Positions 11,383 to 24,889 of a stretch of DNA of 64,000 nucleotides are shown one piece after another (within the stretch, counting starts at the first letter, position 1; the number at the start of each line of letters is the position of its first letter). Location: positions 1-64,000 of the forward strand of contig JAIVFJ010000294.1 in the NCBI GenBank assembly GCA_025765615.1, written 5' to 3'. The position numbers were made by a program, and so were the translations under genes. The stretch comes from Zopfochytrium polystomum. Taxonomy: Eukaryota > Chytridiomycota > Chytridiomycetes > Chytridiales > Chytridiaceae. The notes under the pieces were generated by a model. That model was not told the DNA's origin. It worked only from the letters and a program-made list of their open reading frames with translations, and did not search any database.

Positions 11383-13786
11383 ATGGACCACATCCAACAA
11401 CCACCGCCGGCGCCGCGCGACGCCGTCGACGGCAACGAGGGCAAGGAGGGCGACGCCGCCGCTGGACCGACGACGACGGCGACAACCAGAGCAGTCAGAG
11501 GCGGAGACGAGGACGACGACGCGCTGCATTCCGCCGCCGCCTTCGCAAGGCGACCTGCCGACGCCGCCGCCGGTCCGCCACCTGGGCGGCCACCGACGGA
11601 CCCAAAGGCGAAGAAACCCGGCGAAAAAGAAAAGGAAGCCGGCGGCGGCTTCGGCCACAATAACAACAACAACAACCCCAACGGGATCCTCCCCTTTGTG
11701 CCGCTCGGCGACTACGGAGGCGAAAAGCAGCGCCCGCCGCCGCTGCCGCCGGACCCGCCAGACGACTCCTCCGACGGCCTCGCCCTCTCGTTCTCCTCGA
11801 CCGCGCTTCCATCGTACCCGGCGGCGCCGCCGCCTCCGTCCCCGATCGCCGCGCGGCCGGTCGCCACCGCCACAGCCGCCGCCGGCGCCCCTCCGCCGTC
11901 CTCCGGATTCGTCTTCAAGCAACGTCCCCTGGACAAGAAACCGCCGCTGCTGGTCCAGCCGCCGCCGGTGAGGGGCGGCGACGGCGGCGGCGAGTTTTCG
12001 TTTCCGCTGCCCGATCCCGCGAGGAGTGGGCACGAGGAGGAGGAGGCGCTTTCGTACCCGGAGGAGCCGCACGAGGAAAACGAAGCGATCGCGGTGCTCG
12101 CGCCAAAGACCGGCAAAGATCCTGGTATGTGATCGAAGGGGAGGGTGCCATGGGGGGGTGTCGTTGACCTTTTCAATGGTTTCTTCTGACGGGTGTGCGA
12201 ACGACCTAGACACGCCGCAAAAAAAGGCGCTCGCGATCATCGTGCTTCCGATCGTTGCGGGGCTGTTCGTCGTCGCGGCCGTCGTCGTCATCGCGCTCGT
12301 CGTCGTGGCAAAACGGAGCGGCGGGAACTCGAACGCGAATGTGCTCAACCCCTCAGCGGCTTCTTCGGCTTCAACCGTCGCAACCTCTCACGTTCCGCAG
12401 GGCACCTCGTCCTCGTCCACCAGCTCACCGTCCCCGTTGCCTCCCGACTCCACATATCCACCGTCCACGTCCCGATCCCAACCCCCCGCGTCTCTCCTCC
12501 CGATCTCCACCTCCACTCCTCCCACCTCGCTCACATCCAGTACTACCACCACCACCACCACCTCGACCTCCGACCCGGCGACGACGTCTCCGCAGCAGCC
12601 GGTCTCCAAGTCGCCCAAGATCGGCGAGCCGCCACCGGCGGCGTTCGAGATCCAGTGGGTCGGCACGCAGCAGTGCCTCGCGGCGTACTTTGACGCGGTG
12701 CGCGAGGCCGTGCTGCGACCGGCGGCGTGCAGCGGGACGGACGCGACGCAGCAGTTCCAGGTGACGGAGGCCGGGGACGGATGGCGGAGCCTGGGGACGG
12801 GGTTGTGCTTGTCGATCGACCCCAGCTCGGAGGTCGGACTCGGCAACTGCACGATCGGCGACGTGAACCAGCAGCTGGCGCTCGTCGGGGCGGGGATCGT
12901 GGTGGGCGACGGGCGGTGCGTGACGGCGGACCTGTACGCGCACCGGGGTAGCGTGGCGGTGGTGTGCGGCAACTTTACGCTGGTGGCGCCGGGGGACATT
13001 TTACCGCCGCCGTCAGGCGGGACGACGACGCCGGTGACGACGGCGGAGGGGGAGGGTGAGGGTGAGGGTGAGGCGCCGACGACGACGGACGAGACGCCGG
13101 GGGACCCAGAGCCGACGGATACGCCGGAGCCGGAGACGAGCGGGGTGGCGGGGCGGCCGACGGCCGACGGGGGGGAGGAAGAGGGAGTAGCAGCGGACGC
13201 GCAGGGGCGGCAGCAACAGCCGGCGACGACAACGACAACGACACCGCCGCCGCCGACGACGGGACGCGGCGGGGGCGGGGGCGGGGCGCGGGTGTTTCGG
13301 ATCCAGTCGCTGGACTACGTGGGCAGCTGCCTTTCGGCGGCGAGCTCTACCCGCGGCGGGGGCGGCGTCCCGACGGTTGTGAGGGCCGAGTGCGTTGCGG
13401 ATCGGGCGCAGGAGTATACCGAGAGCGGCGGGTGGGTCAATGTCGGGACGGGGCTGTGCTTGTACGTGACGCGGGACGTTGAGACGGTGAGCAAGAACCT
13501 CCCCCAGCCCGCCTCTGCACCCTTTATTCAAATTTCCTCCTCGCGCTCTTTCTTTTTTCTTTTCCCCGGCCAAAAATCAAAATCAAAAAAAAAAAAACAA
13601 AACAAAAAAACACAGGCCTCGCTCGGGCTGACAGACTGCGCGCCGGGCGACGTCAGCCAGCAGCTGAGCCTCGTGGGCAAGGCGATCGTGACGGGCGACG
13701 GGCGGTGCGTGGTGGTGACTGTGGCGTCGGGGCGGTTCACTGGGATCACGTGCGGGCGGTTCGCGCTGGAGGACGAAGCCGCGTGA
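11383..13786 (+). CDS. Type II membrane protein with two ricin-B-like ectodomains (paralogue 1, 729 aa)
   Basis: Model: exons 11383-12124, 12210-13486 and 13616-13786 (2190 nt). The layout is a Pro/Ala/Gly-rich presumed cytoplasmic N-terminus (1-247) containing an EFSFPLP...SYP motif, one hydrophobic helix (about 254-278), a Ser/Thr/Pro-rich stalk, a cysteine-containing domain (about 393-508), an acidic Thr/Pro/Gly linker, and a second copy of the domain (about 608-729). Each copy has the pattern GTGLCL...C...QQLxLVG...GDGRC, reminiscent of ricin-B beta-trefoil repeats; that fold is inferred. There is no signal peptide ahead of the helix, so a type II topology (C-terminus outside) is inferred. 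Intron 1 sits just before the membrane helix and intron 2 inside the second ectodomain, as in the paralogues downstream. The poly-A-rich intron 2 could also be read through in frame, but splicing restores the domain. Confidence 0.75.
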
Positions 13787-13893
13787 GCGTGAGTAGGTGT
13801 ACTGACGGGCGCAGTTTGTTTTTCTATGAGCCTTTTTTCTTAAAAGGGTACAGACTCTCGAATCTAACGAGAAGGAGGGTAAGTGAGGGGCAA

Positions 13894-13899
13894 AATAAA
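13894..13899 (+). terminator. Candidate poly(A) signal AATAAA of paralogue 1
   Basis: AATAAA about 108 nt after the stop codon at 13786; position is plausible for 3'-end formation. Not otherwise tested. Confidence 0.4.
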
Positions 13900-13935
13900 T
13901 TATATTCATATCTACAAGTTGGGGTAAAGGGTGAA

Positions 13936-13942
13936 AAAAACC

Positions 13943-13973
<31 letters not shown>

Positions 13974-14060
13974 TATAGGGTCGGGAGCTTCCCAAGGCCA
14001 ATAAAAAGTGATAAATAGATTTGGCTCGCCGTGCCAACTGTGTGTGTGTGTGTGTGTGTG
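13936..14060. repeat. Poly-A run and (TG)n tract
   Basis: A poly-A run of roughly 35 nt (about 13936-13970) is followed by a TG dinucleotide run at about 14039-14060. A poly-T run lies further on, at about 14226-14254. These low-complexity tracts occupy the spacer between paralogues 1 and 2. Confidence 0.9.
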
Positions 14061-14223
14061 AGTGTGTTGTTGTATTTGTTTGAGTTGTTGTTCGTTCTTG
14101 GCAAGCAAAACTAATTTTTCCAGTTTTGGACGGCGGACGCGTCCGTCCCCTTTGGGAAGTTTTAGTTTTCGCTTTTTCAATTTTTTATTTTTTCTCTGTT
14201 GGCTCTTTGCTTGTTTCTTCTCC

Positions 14224-14254
<31 letters not shown>

Positions 14255-14525
14255 CGTTTCCCAAAAGCCCGTGACGCAAGCGGGTTGTCAGATATTCTGA
14301 TTGCCGTTTGTCTCTCGAATCATGAACGAACGAGACTGACAGAATGACAAGTTTTTTCAGCGAGAGACCGAGATGCGAGAGCCAGAGAGAGAGAGAGACA
14401 GAGTGAGAGACAGAGTGAGACAGAGACAGAGACAGAGACAGACAGACTGAAAGAGACAGAGACTGACTGACTGAAAGAGACTTGCCACACAGAAAAACGA
14501 CCAGACACAAGGGATAAACTCACTC

Positions 14526-16035
14526 ATGACGACGACGACGACGACGACGACGACCACGACGGGCAGCGGCGGCGGCCCTCCTCCTCCTCCTCGTCCTTCT
14601 TCTTCTTCTTCTTCTTCTTCCTCCTCGCCCACTCCCGCTTCCACTCCCACTCCCTCTCCCTCCGCCTCGCCCGCTACTCCCCCCTCGCAAACTCCGCTAC
14701 CACATCGCGCACCACCCACCACCCTCCCTCTCGTCCCCTTGTCCGCCGAAAAGGCCGCGAACGCCCTCCCGTACGTCGCCGAGCGGCGGAACCGCCACCC
14801 TCACAACTACCACCCGCAACCACCACCGCTGCAACAACCACTACCACTACAACAACAACAACAACAACAACCCCCTTCGAGCGATCATCAGCGCCGCATC
14901 CCGCTTCCGCCTGGGAGCTTCGGCGACGACGACAAAAAGAAAAAGACCGCCGTGCTTGGTGCGCCGCCGGCGCCGCCGCCTTCGTGGAGCCTGAACGAAG
15001 AAGGCTCGCGGACACCAGCGAGATCGGCCGCCGTCAGGCCGGAAGAGTTCTCGTTCCCGCCGCCCCAGTCGCCGCCCGCTGCCGCCGCCGAAAAGGACGA
15101 GGAGGCGTTTACCTACCCCGTCGACTACCCCGGCAACAGCGGCGGCGGCAAGCAGGACGATCGCAGTCGAGGCAGTTGAGTCCCAACAACAACCCCTCAC
15201 AAAAAGTGTCCGTCACGAACTCACCCCAAATCTCCCCGCCCACGCTGACGAAACCCCCCCAACAGAGAGACTGCGATCCGCGGTGCTCGCCGTCTTGCTC
15301 GCCCTGGTCGTGCTGGCGGCCGTGTCCGCGGCCGTGGCCGTTTCGCTCAAGTTAAAGTCCGCGGCGGCGGCGTCCGGGTCGGGGTCGGATCCGCAAGTTC
15401 AGCCGGCGTCGTCGTCGTCGTCGTCGCCGGCCGCGGCGGAAGCAGACACCACCGCCACCGCACGATCATCCTCGCTGTCGTCGCCGCGGGGCTCGCAGGC
15501 CTCGGCGTTGTCGTCGTCGGCGTCGTCGTCGACGTCGAATTCGGTCGCTGCGGCGGCGGCAGACTCGTCGTCGTTCTCGTCGTCGCAATCGCCAGCGTCT
15601 CTCGCAACCCTCCCTCCCATCACCTCATCCTCGTCCCCCTCGCAGTCCGCATCCACCTCGCCCACAGCACCGACCGACAGCTCGGCCCCCTCCTCCCCTT
15701 CCACCACCTCCTCCACCTCCTCCGCCACCCTGCCGCCACCCACGACCCGTTCTCTCTCGACGCCGCCAACGTTCCAGATCTACATAATCGACCACTCGAC
15801 GTGCATGGGCGTGCAAGGCAACCGGTCCGTGAACGCGGTGTGCGAGACGCCGCCGTCGCCGGGCAGCGCGCAACTGTACAGCGGCTCGCAGGGCGGGGCG
15901 TGGGTGCACGTCGCGACGGGGCTGTGTTTGGAGGTGGTCGACGTGTTCGTGAGTGTTTGGTTTTTCTCGTTCTCTTTCAAATGCTTCTCTTGTTTGTTTT
16001 GCCAAAATTCGAAACCTAAAGAACCCACACACACT

Positions 16036-16101
<66 letters not shown>

Positions 16102-16271
16102 AACACACACAGGGCGACACTGGGCTCAAACCGTGCACGGGCGGGATCGAGCAGCAGATGAGCCTGACGAGCCAGTCGCTGTACGACGGGAGCGGCAACT
16201 GCGCGGTCGCGCCGCCGGAGGACCGGACGATGGTGGAGGACTGCGGGATGTTTCAGTTGATACCAACGTAG
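14526..16271 (+). CDS. Type II membrane protein with ricin-B-like ectodomain (paralogue 2, 496 aa)
   Basis: Model: exons 14526-15174, 15266-15948 and 16113-16271 (1491 nt). The N-terminus has Thr, Ser, Pro and Gln homopolymers, then the block PLSAEKAANALPYVAE shared with paralogue 3, then EEFSFPPP...FTYP shared by all copies. A hydrophobic helix (about 221-243, starting right after intron 1) precedes a Ser-rich stalk. The C-terminal domain (about 386-496) begins TFQIYI and contains WVHVATGLCLEV, a C...QQMSL segment and a terminal DCGMFQLIPT. Intron 2 falls at the same place in this domain as in paralogues 1 and 3 and contains long poly-A and CA runs. The donor of intron 1 is GTTGAGT, identical to paralogue 3. 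Probably a glycosylated cell-surface protein; ligand unknown. Confidence 0.78.
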
Positions 16272-16522
16272 AAATGGGGAGTTTTTATTTTATTTTTTTT
16301 CTGTTCGCGCCTCCTTGCGGGTTTCCTCCTTTGTTCTTTTTCTCCCTTTTCTCCCTCTTTGGAGTTGCTTGGCTCCAGGACGCAGCAGGGCGCAGGACTT
16401 TTCCTTTCTAGCTCTCTCCCTCTCTCTCTCTCTCTTTCTCTCTGTCTCTCTCGTTTTCACGGCGATTCCCCCTCACAAGCACTATCTACCCCCACCTCAC
16501 GCATATCTATTTTTTTTTCTTC

Positions 16523-16528
16523 AATAAA
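16523..16528 (+). terminator. Candidate poly(A) signal AATAAA of paralogue 2
   Basis: AATAAA about 250 nt downstream of the stop codon at 16271, after a CT-rich 3' flank. The remaining stretch to 17352 holds no gene I can recognise. Confidence 0.35.
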
Positions 16529-17352
16529 CTAATCTCTGCGTTGCTTGGGCCAACCCGTATGCCGAAAATTGGGAGGGTCCAACCCCAAACCAGGGGGGAA
16601 AAAAGAAAAAAAAATAAGAGAAAAGAATCAAAGCACATTCCTTGAATAGATGAACATACGAAAACGAAAGGACTCTCTGCATGAGGGGGGTGGAAGGGCG
16701 GAAGCAACCCCTTTGACAGTCACTGTGTGTTATGAACACAGTCCATACGTGTGCGTTACTCATCGCAAACTGTGAACGGGCGACGTCGCCCCCAGCGCTG
16801 GCCCCCCAAAATCTGAACAAAGCCCTTCGCTTTGGTGTGTCACTGGGCGTTTTGTCCACGCTATTGCGATTTCCTCTGCGGCAAGCGGGAACTGTACCGA
16901 GGATGGCTGTTAGGAAAGCCCAACCTGCTGGCTCACCATCACCACTGGCTGGCCATGGCCATTGGACAGCCGTGACAGCGGGATGCCCAGCCACTTCGGA
17001 GAGCCAGCCACTTTGGCTCTAATTCTTACAATAGTGCGACTAATCTTTCTGATACAGGTAACAGGTGCCCTCCGATGTGAATAATCTACCCAAAACAGAA
17101 CAGTAAGGCCTTGCCGCCTTGTAATATCCCTTCATACCCAGCTTCACACCTAGAAACAAAGCGACACTTGTGTTATTTGCATACATGTTTTTTTTTTTTG
17201 AGGTGTGAAGCCAAAGGCAAGGGACAGAGAACAAGAAGCGATAAAACCCACCAGCAACACATCAAGAAAGAACAAGCCAGAGAATTCAAAGAAAAAGGAT
17301 CGCGATTTACAAGAGCTGGACATTTTGAAACTCAACGCTGCTCAAAGTATTT

Positions 17353-19111
17353 TCAAAAAGACTCGCTGTAAGCAGGAGGGAACAGCTCGCCTGAAGGGCT
17401 TGCCGCCCCAACTGTCCCAGTTCTTGTCGACGCCGACCCGTGGCGCTCTGGAACCGGCCACGCTTTGCGGCCAGCGGTTGGCCGCCGGGATACCGCCTCC
17501 ACCCCATCGCCCTGCGGTTGCGGTGGCGTCCGCACTTTGCGGCCGCCGCTGGCCGGCGGCGGCGACGGCCCGTTGTACCTCCACGCGGCGCTCGTCTTCT
17601 CCGACTGCCCGTACCCGATCGGCTGCGAACTGTCCCTCTGCACCACCGACTGCGCCGACGCCCCCACCGTCGCCCCGGGCACCCACATCCCCGCATCCAC
17701 CGTCGCCGGCGCCGCCGGAAATCTAGCCCCGCCGTACGCCGCGCCGTCCAGCCTGTTCCCGGCGCTGCGCTGCTGCTGCCGTGGGCGCTCGTACCTGTCG
17801 TGCCCACCCTGCGCGGCCGCGGCCGGCGGAGAAGGTTGCTGCGCATTCCCGTAAGCCGCCGCCGGCAGAACAGGTTGCTGCGCATACCCGAAAGCCGCAG
17901 CCGGCACCACCGCCGGCACCACCGCCGCCGTCACGGCCGCCGGCGGCACCGCCGGCGCCCGCATGGCCGCCGCGCTCGCATCCGCCGCCTTGCCGTCGCC
18001 GCGACCCACAATCCCAAACCCGCCGGCGCCCTTGCAGCGGTACCCGCCCTCCGCCACCACCTTGAAGTCGCCCGCGTCCCGCCGCCGCCGCCGCCGCCGA
18101 CGCCTCGCCGCCGCAACCCCGACACCGACCAGCGCCACAACCACAACCAACCCGCCGACGCCGCCCGCAACGGCCGCCGCCACCGGCGGCCCCCCGCCGC
18201 CGCGCGTCGCCGCAGCCGTCCCGACCCCGTCCTGCCCAGGCACCCCGCCGCCGCCGCCGTTTGTGGTCGCCGGCCCCGGCGACCCCCGCGACGCCGCCGT
18301 CCCGGCGTCGCCGCCGCCGCCGCTACTGCTTCCGCTGCTGCTGCTGCTGGGCCGCCCCGCGGTGGTCGTCGTCGTCCCCACCGCCGATGTCGCCTGGTCG
18401 GTCGTCACCGTCACCATCGTCGACTGCCCCGCGTCCGTCGCTCCCGCATCGCCGCCGCCGCCAGCACTCGCGGGCGGCGGCGGCGGCGTCGCGGTGGCGG
18501 CGGGCAGCGGCGTCGGGTCCGGCGCCGCCGTCGGCGGGACGGTGCCGATGAATATCGACGAGGACCACTGCCACGAGGCGAACATGACGTACTGGTTCGG
18601 GTGCGTGGTCGGGTAGTTGAAACCTTTCTGTGTGGTTGGGGGAGGGGGGGGGGGAAGGGGGGGTTGTTTAGTGTGGGTGCCGGCCTGGTGGGAGGGGGGG
18701 CGGGGTTCTTGGTTTACCATGATGCAAGAGTTGTTTGGATAGTACATTGCGGCGGCGCAGCGGTATCCGTCGCCCAGGCAGATGTTGGCGCATTGGTCGA
18801 GCGTGATACCCGTGTACCACGGGCCGTACGAGTTGTCGGCAAAGTACTGGGATGGGAAGAAATGTGTGTAAGCGCAAGCCAGACAACATGCTGCAATGCA
18901 CACGCGCACAAGCTCACACACACTCTCTTACACACATGCACATGAACTCTCAATACGAACGAAATTTCGCACACTTTGCACACTCACATACAATCACACT
19001 CACGCCGCTCAAACACTCACACACACACACACACACACACGCAAACACACGCGCGCGCGAGCACACCACACACACACACACCCACACAACACACACACAC
19101 ACACACACACA

Positions 19112-19156
<45 letters not shown>

Positions 19157-19660
19157 TACGCACACACAATCACACACCTTATTCGGCAGCACCCACTGCT
19201 TGTCGCCGCCCCAAATGATGGCGGCGCCGTTAAAGCTGTCATACTTTTTGATGTAGCAGCCGCCGTCCGAGCCCTGGATCCACACGATCAAGTCGACCTC
19301 TGCGGCGGGCACCTTGCCGCGGACGTAGTTCATGCAGTCCGGCCATGAGATTTGCCTGTTGTTGAGCTGCCACGCGACGTTGTCGTGGACGAAGGGCTGG
19401 TCGCCGTCCTTGAGGTAACCCCCGTAGTTGAAGGTGATGCTGGTGTCGCCGAGAGGGTTGCCCGGGATCCAGAGCTGGTTGCAGGACACGGGGGTCGGCG
19501 ACAGGGCGGCGTAGAAGAAGAAGACGGACAGGAGGGCGGTGGCGACGGGGGTTGTGGCGGCGGGTGTGGCCTGGTTACGCGGGAGCTGCTGCTGCTGCTG
19601 GTGTCGTTGTTGTTGCCGTTCTTGGCCTGCGGCGGCGGAGGCGAGGGCGGTGACCGCCAT
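17353..19660 (-). CDS. Type I membrane protein with PAN/apple-like ectodomain (628 aa)
   Basis: Model: exons 19660-19178, 18846-18718 and 18627-17353 (1887 nt), with introns of 331 and 90 nt. Leader: a Gln-rich N-terminus, then a hydrophobic segment (about 43-62) ending SPTPVSC, taken as a signal sequence. An in-frame ATG at 19741 would add 27 residues. The ectodomain (about 63-220) has two cysteine-centred segments: SWPDCMNY...GGCYIKKY, and LDQCANICLGDGYRC followed by NNSCIM. The second resembles PAN/apple or WSC-type surface domains (inferred). A Thr/Ser/Gly stalk leads to one membrane helix and an arginine-rich stop-transfer run. The cytoplasmic tail has AAFGYAQQP/AAAYGNAQQP repeats and ends in PPAYSESF, a PPxY motif of the kind bound by WW domains. 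It lies between lectin-like paralogues 2 and 3 on the opposite strand. Confidence 0.75.
19016..19152. repeat. (CA)n/(CT)n compound microsatellite inside an intron
   Basis: CA runs followed by a CT run of about 40 bp, entirely within intron 1 of the PAN-like gene (19177-18847), close to its 5' splice site. In the transcript it reads as GA- and TG-rich sequence. Confidence 0.9.
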
Positions 19661-19741
19661 CCTCGAATTGTGCTTTCTTCGTGCAGCTAGAAAGGAGAAG
19701 TTTAGACTGATGATGCGGAGTTTCAGATTTGTTTCAAGCAT

Positions 19742-21931
<2,190 letters not shown>

Positions 21932-23455
21932 ATGCCCACAGGCGTCGCCATCGCCCTCGCCCCTTTGTCCAAGGAGAAGGCCGCGAACGCTCTCCCCTTT
22001 GTCGCTGAGCAGCGGCTTCTTCGCAACCAGCAGCAGATGCCCTGGCGTGATCATCACCAGCCTGCAGAAGCCCCAGCAGCAGCAGCGGCGGCGGCAGCGG
22101 CTACAGAGCCGGCGCTGGCGCTGCCTGCACCACCGTACGGCCGCCGGATTGCGCTCTCCACGGCGGCAGACGGCAAAAAGGCGCCTCTCGCAGCCCCGCC
22201 GGAACACGCCGCCGGCGAAGATCAGCAAGGGCGACCGCCGGACGAGTTCTCGTTCCCGCCGCCCGCTCCGTCGCCGTCGAAAGAGGAAGAACACTTTACG
22301 TACCCGGACGGAACCGACGACGCCGTGCGCGATCGCGGCGGCAAAGCGAACCCGCGAAGAAAGAGTTGAGTGATGCAGGGCCGGCCAGAGAGGGAGCCTG
22401 GCTGACCGTTACTGTTACTCTTGTTTTGTTCGGCAGGGCGTGCGCAGTCCACCACATTGTTTGTCGTTGTCGTCGTTGTCGCTCTGATGGCCGTCGCGGG
22501 CGCGATCACCGCCGTGTCCGTGAGATCCAAGGCTGCCACCGCCGGCGCGAGTTCCGAGTCGCAGAGCGACAAGGAGTCGCCGGCGGCCGCAGACACCACC
22601 ACCACCACTACCGCCAGCACCGCCCAACACCCCGCAACTCACGACCCCACAACCTCGACGATCACGGCGGATCCTCCGGCCTCGTCGTCGCGGTCGCCCC
22701 TTGGAACATCGAACCCTTCTTCCTCCTCCGTTCTCCCCCCAACACTCTCCGCGCCGTCTTCCTCTCCATCGACCGCCGCCGCCGCCGCCGACGCTCCCTC
22801 CCTCCCCCCTGTGATCCCCGCTTCCACACCCCCAACGGCGACCACCACGACCACCTCCACACCCCCACCCACATCGCCAGACGCAACATCACCACCACCA
22901 CCACCACCCCCGCCCGACCCGTCATCGCTCCCGCGCGAGGGCGGCAGCCTCCCGCCAGTCCCCGCCGGCACCGCCTTCCAGATCTACATCCTCGCGTCCT
23001 CGACGTGCGTGTCGATCTCGGCGACCAACGTGTCGGTCGGCGCGGCCTGCGAGACGCCTCCACCGGCGGGGGGCGATAGTGCGCAGGTGTTTGTGGGCGG
23101 GCAGGACGCCCCGTGGGTGCACGTCGCGACGGGGCGGTGCCTGCAGGTGGTCGATTTTTACGTGAGTTTATTTTTTTTTGCCGCCCGCTCCTCCAACTCT
23201 CCCCCCTATCTGACCCCGCGGTTTCCCCAAACATTTCGCTTTTTTATACCTCCATTGCCCCTCCGATTCCCCCAGCGCGGGACGGGCGTCGAGCCGTGCG
23301 CCGACGACAGCGGCGGAGCGAGCCAGCAGCAGCGGCAGCGGCTGAGCCTCGTCGGCGGGGCGTTGGTGGACGGGACGGGTACGTGCGCGGCGGCGCCGTC
23401 CGAGGACCGGACGGAAGTGGACGACTGCGGGGAGTTTCGGTTGATACCGGTGTGA
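21932..23455 (+). CDS. Type II membrane protein with ricin-B-like ectodomain (paralogue 3, 445 aa)
   Basis: Model: exons 21932-22364, 22437-23161 and 23276-23455 (1338 nt). The cytoplasmic part opens with PLSKEKAANALPFVAE, matching paralogue 2 almost residue for residue, and contains DEFSFPPP...FTYP. Intron 1 has donor GTTGAGT and ends just before a hydrophobic helix (about 150-170). A Thr/Ser/Pro stalk precedes the C-terminal domain (about 325-445), which has FQIYI, CETPPP, WVHVATGRCLQV, a C...QQQRQRLSL segment and a terminal DCGEFRLIPV. Intron 2 is at the same site and phase as in paralogue 2. Length and layout are very similar to paralogue 2, so these two are the closest pair. The ATG is close downstream of a CT-rich tract. 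Confidence 0.8.
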
Positions 23456-23817
23456 TTTTTTTTTTGATTTGGGTTAATCGGGGGTTTCCCTCGACATTTT
23501 TTTTGGTTACCGACATAATAAGAAGAGTCTGCCGTTATTTCCGCCCTTGCATCAAAAGCGTTACACTGTTGGGATTGAACCTCATGAACCTAAGTGCATC
23601 AATTCGGAAGACGCACTCAGTCACCGGAATTCCACTTTACCGAATGCCACGCGCCACAGCTTCTGTCGCGTGTTCCAAAGCAAGATGCTGTGGTTTGCTC
23701 CCCCGCCGCCTTGTGTTGGACAGTACCTCTGCATCATCGCCTGTCGCAGACCACTCATCAGAAGAGGGACGAGCGCGCCACGCACTCCGGCCGTCCAAGA
23801 AAGCGCCCCACTACCGG

Positions 23818-24578
23818 CCGCGGACGATGGCTCCTCCGAGGAGCCTTTCACTTCCCGCCGCCGCAGCCGCAACCGGCAGTCTATACCTACCCGTCCTCTG
23901 CGGCGACGGATTCCAAAGCTGCCCAACCGGAAAGATGGTTCGTGTTTTCAGCTGCTCCAACCCCTTTGCAATAGGTGCCACGACACCACCCACCGCCACC
24001 TCCACGCGCCGCCGCCGACGTTCCAGCTGCTCGTCGGGCCGTTCACGCGGTGCGTCGATTCCAAGACGGGGCGGGACCTGCTGCCGGGGAAGTGCGCCAC
24101 GCCGCCGGCGGCAAACAGTACGCAGCTGTTTCGAGGCGGTCAGGGCGCCGCGTGGGTGCATCTGGCGTCGGGGAACTGCCTCGCCATCATGGATGCTTGG
24201 GTTCGTTTTCCTCCCACCCCACGGTTTCCGCCCACGCAACTCCCAAAATTTTTTCCCACGACGCTGCTGCCCCACAAGTACGACCCGGGCCTTGTTCCGT
24301 GCGCCGACGGCGGCGGCGGCGGCAACGAGCAGCAGACGTGGACGCTCCAGGGAACGACGCTGTACGACGGGAACGGCGAGTGCTCGGTCGATCCTCTTGC
24401 CGTCCAGACAGACGATCTAAAGTGCGGAAAATTTTTCGTTGCTCTGTGTGATTTGCGAAGCGTCACACAGACACACACACACACACAGGCGCACGCACGC
24501 ACGGTTGAAAACCCACACACCAAACGTTATGGTTGGGAGCCACGGACAGAGAGCGCCACCACACGCTGTGCCGAGTAG
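23818..24578 (+). pseudogene. Degenerate fourth paralogue lacking membrane helix and stalk
   Basis: A segment at about 23850-23900 encodes FHFPPP...YTYP, the cytoplasmic motif of the family, but in a different frame from the following domain. From about 24018 the ectodomain is recognisable: FQLLVGPFTRCVD, CATPPA, AAWVHLASGNCLAI, a GTTCGT...ACAAG intron at the conserved site (24199-24279), then YDPGLVPC...QQTWTLQG and LKCGKFF. No transmembrane helix or Ser/Thr stalk lies between the two parts. The frame runs past the usual C-terminus into a CA repeat, ending at 24578. A short 34-nt intron could join the frames but would not restore the helix. Confidence 0.6.
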
Positions 24579-24889
24579 TGGAGAAGTGCGTCTGGGGGAG
24601 TCATGCTTGATGGCGGTAGCTCTGCGAGGCGCGGCGCTTTGCGTCAGGTCCTGCGCGGGATTGGCTCTGAAATCTCGCCACTTTGGTTTCCGCGTTGCGC
24701 GTGTAATTTTCATATTTTCCACAACAAACTGACAAAAGGTGCCGAAGTCAACGTCCAATTCTATACTGCACGTCTTAGTTCTATACTGCACGTCTGGGGT
24801 GCTGCTTGAACTCGGGGGCGAAGAAGAAAAAACGTAAGAAAAAAAAAAGAAAAAAAAAGAAGGGGGCATCCCTGAGCGGCTCTGCGGAT

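Noticed and set aside
17440..18945. 501-codon Arg/Pro-rich frame opposite the PAN-like gene
   Set aside because: Shadow frame created by GCC/GGC-rich codons; extreme Arg content and no motifs.
24018..24578. Treating the fourth lectin-like copy as a functional gene
   Set aside because: The cytoplasmic motif is out of frame with the domain, no membrane helix or signal peptide is present, and the frame overruns into a CA repeat.
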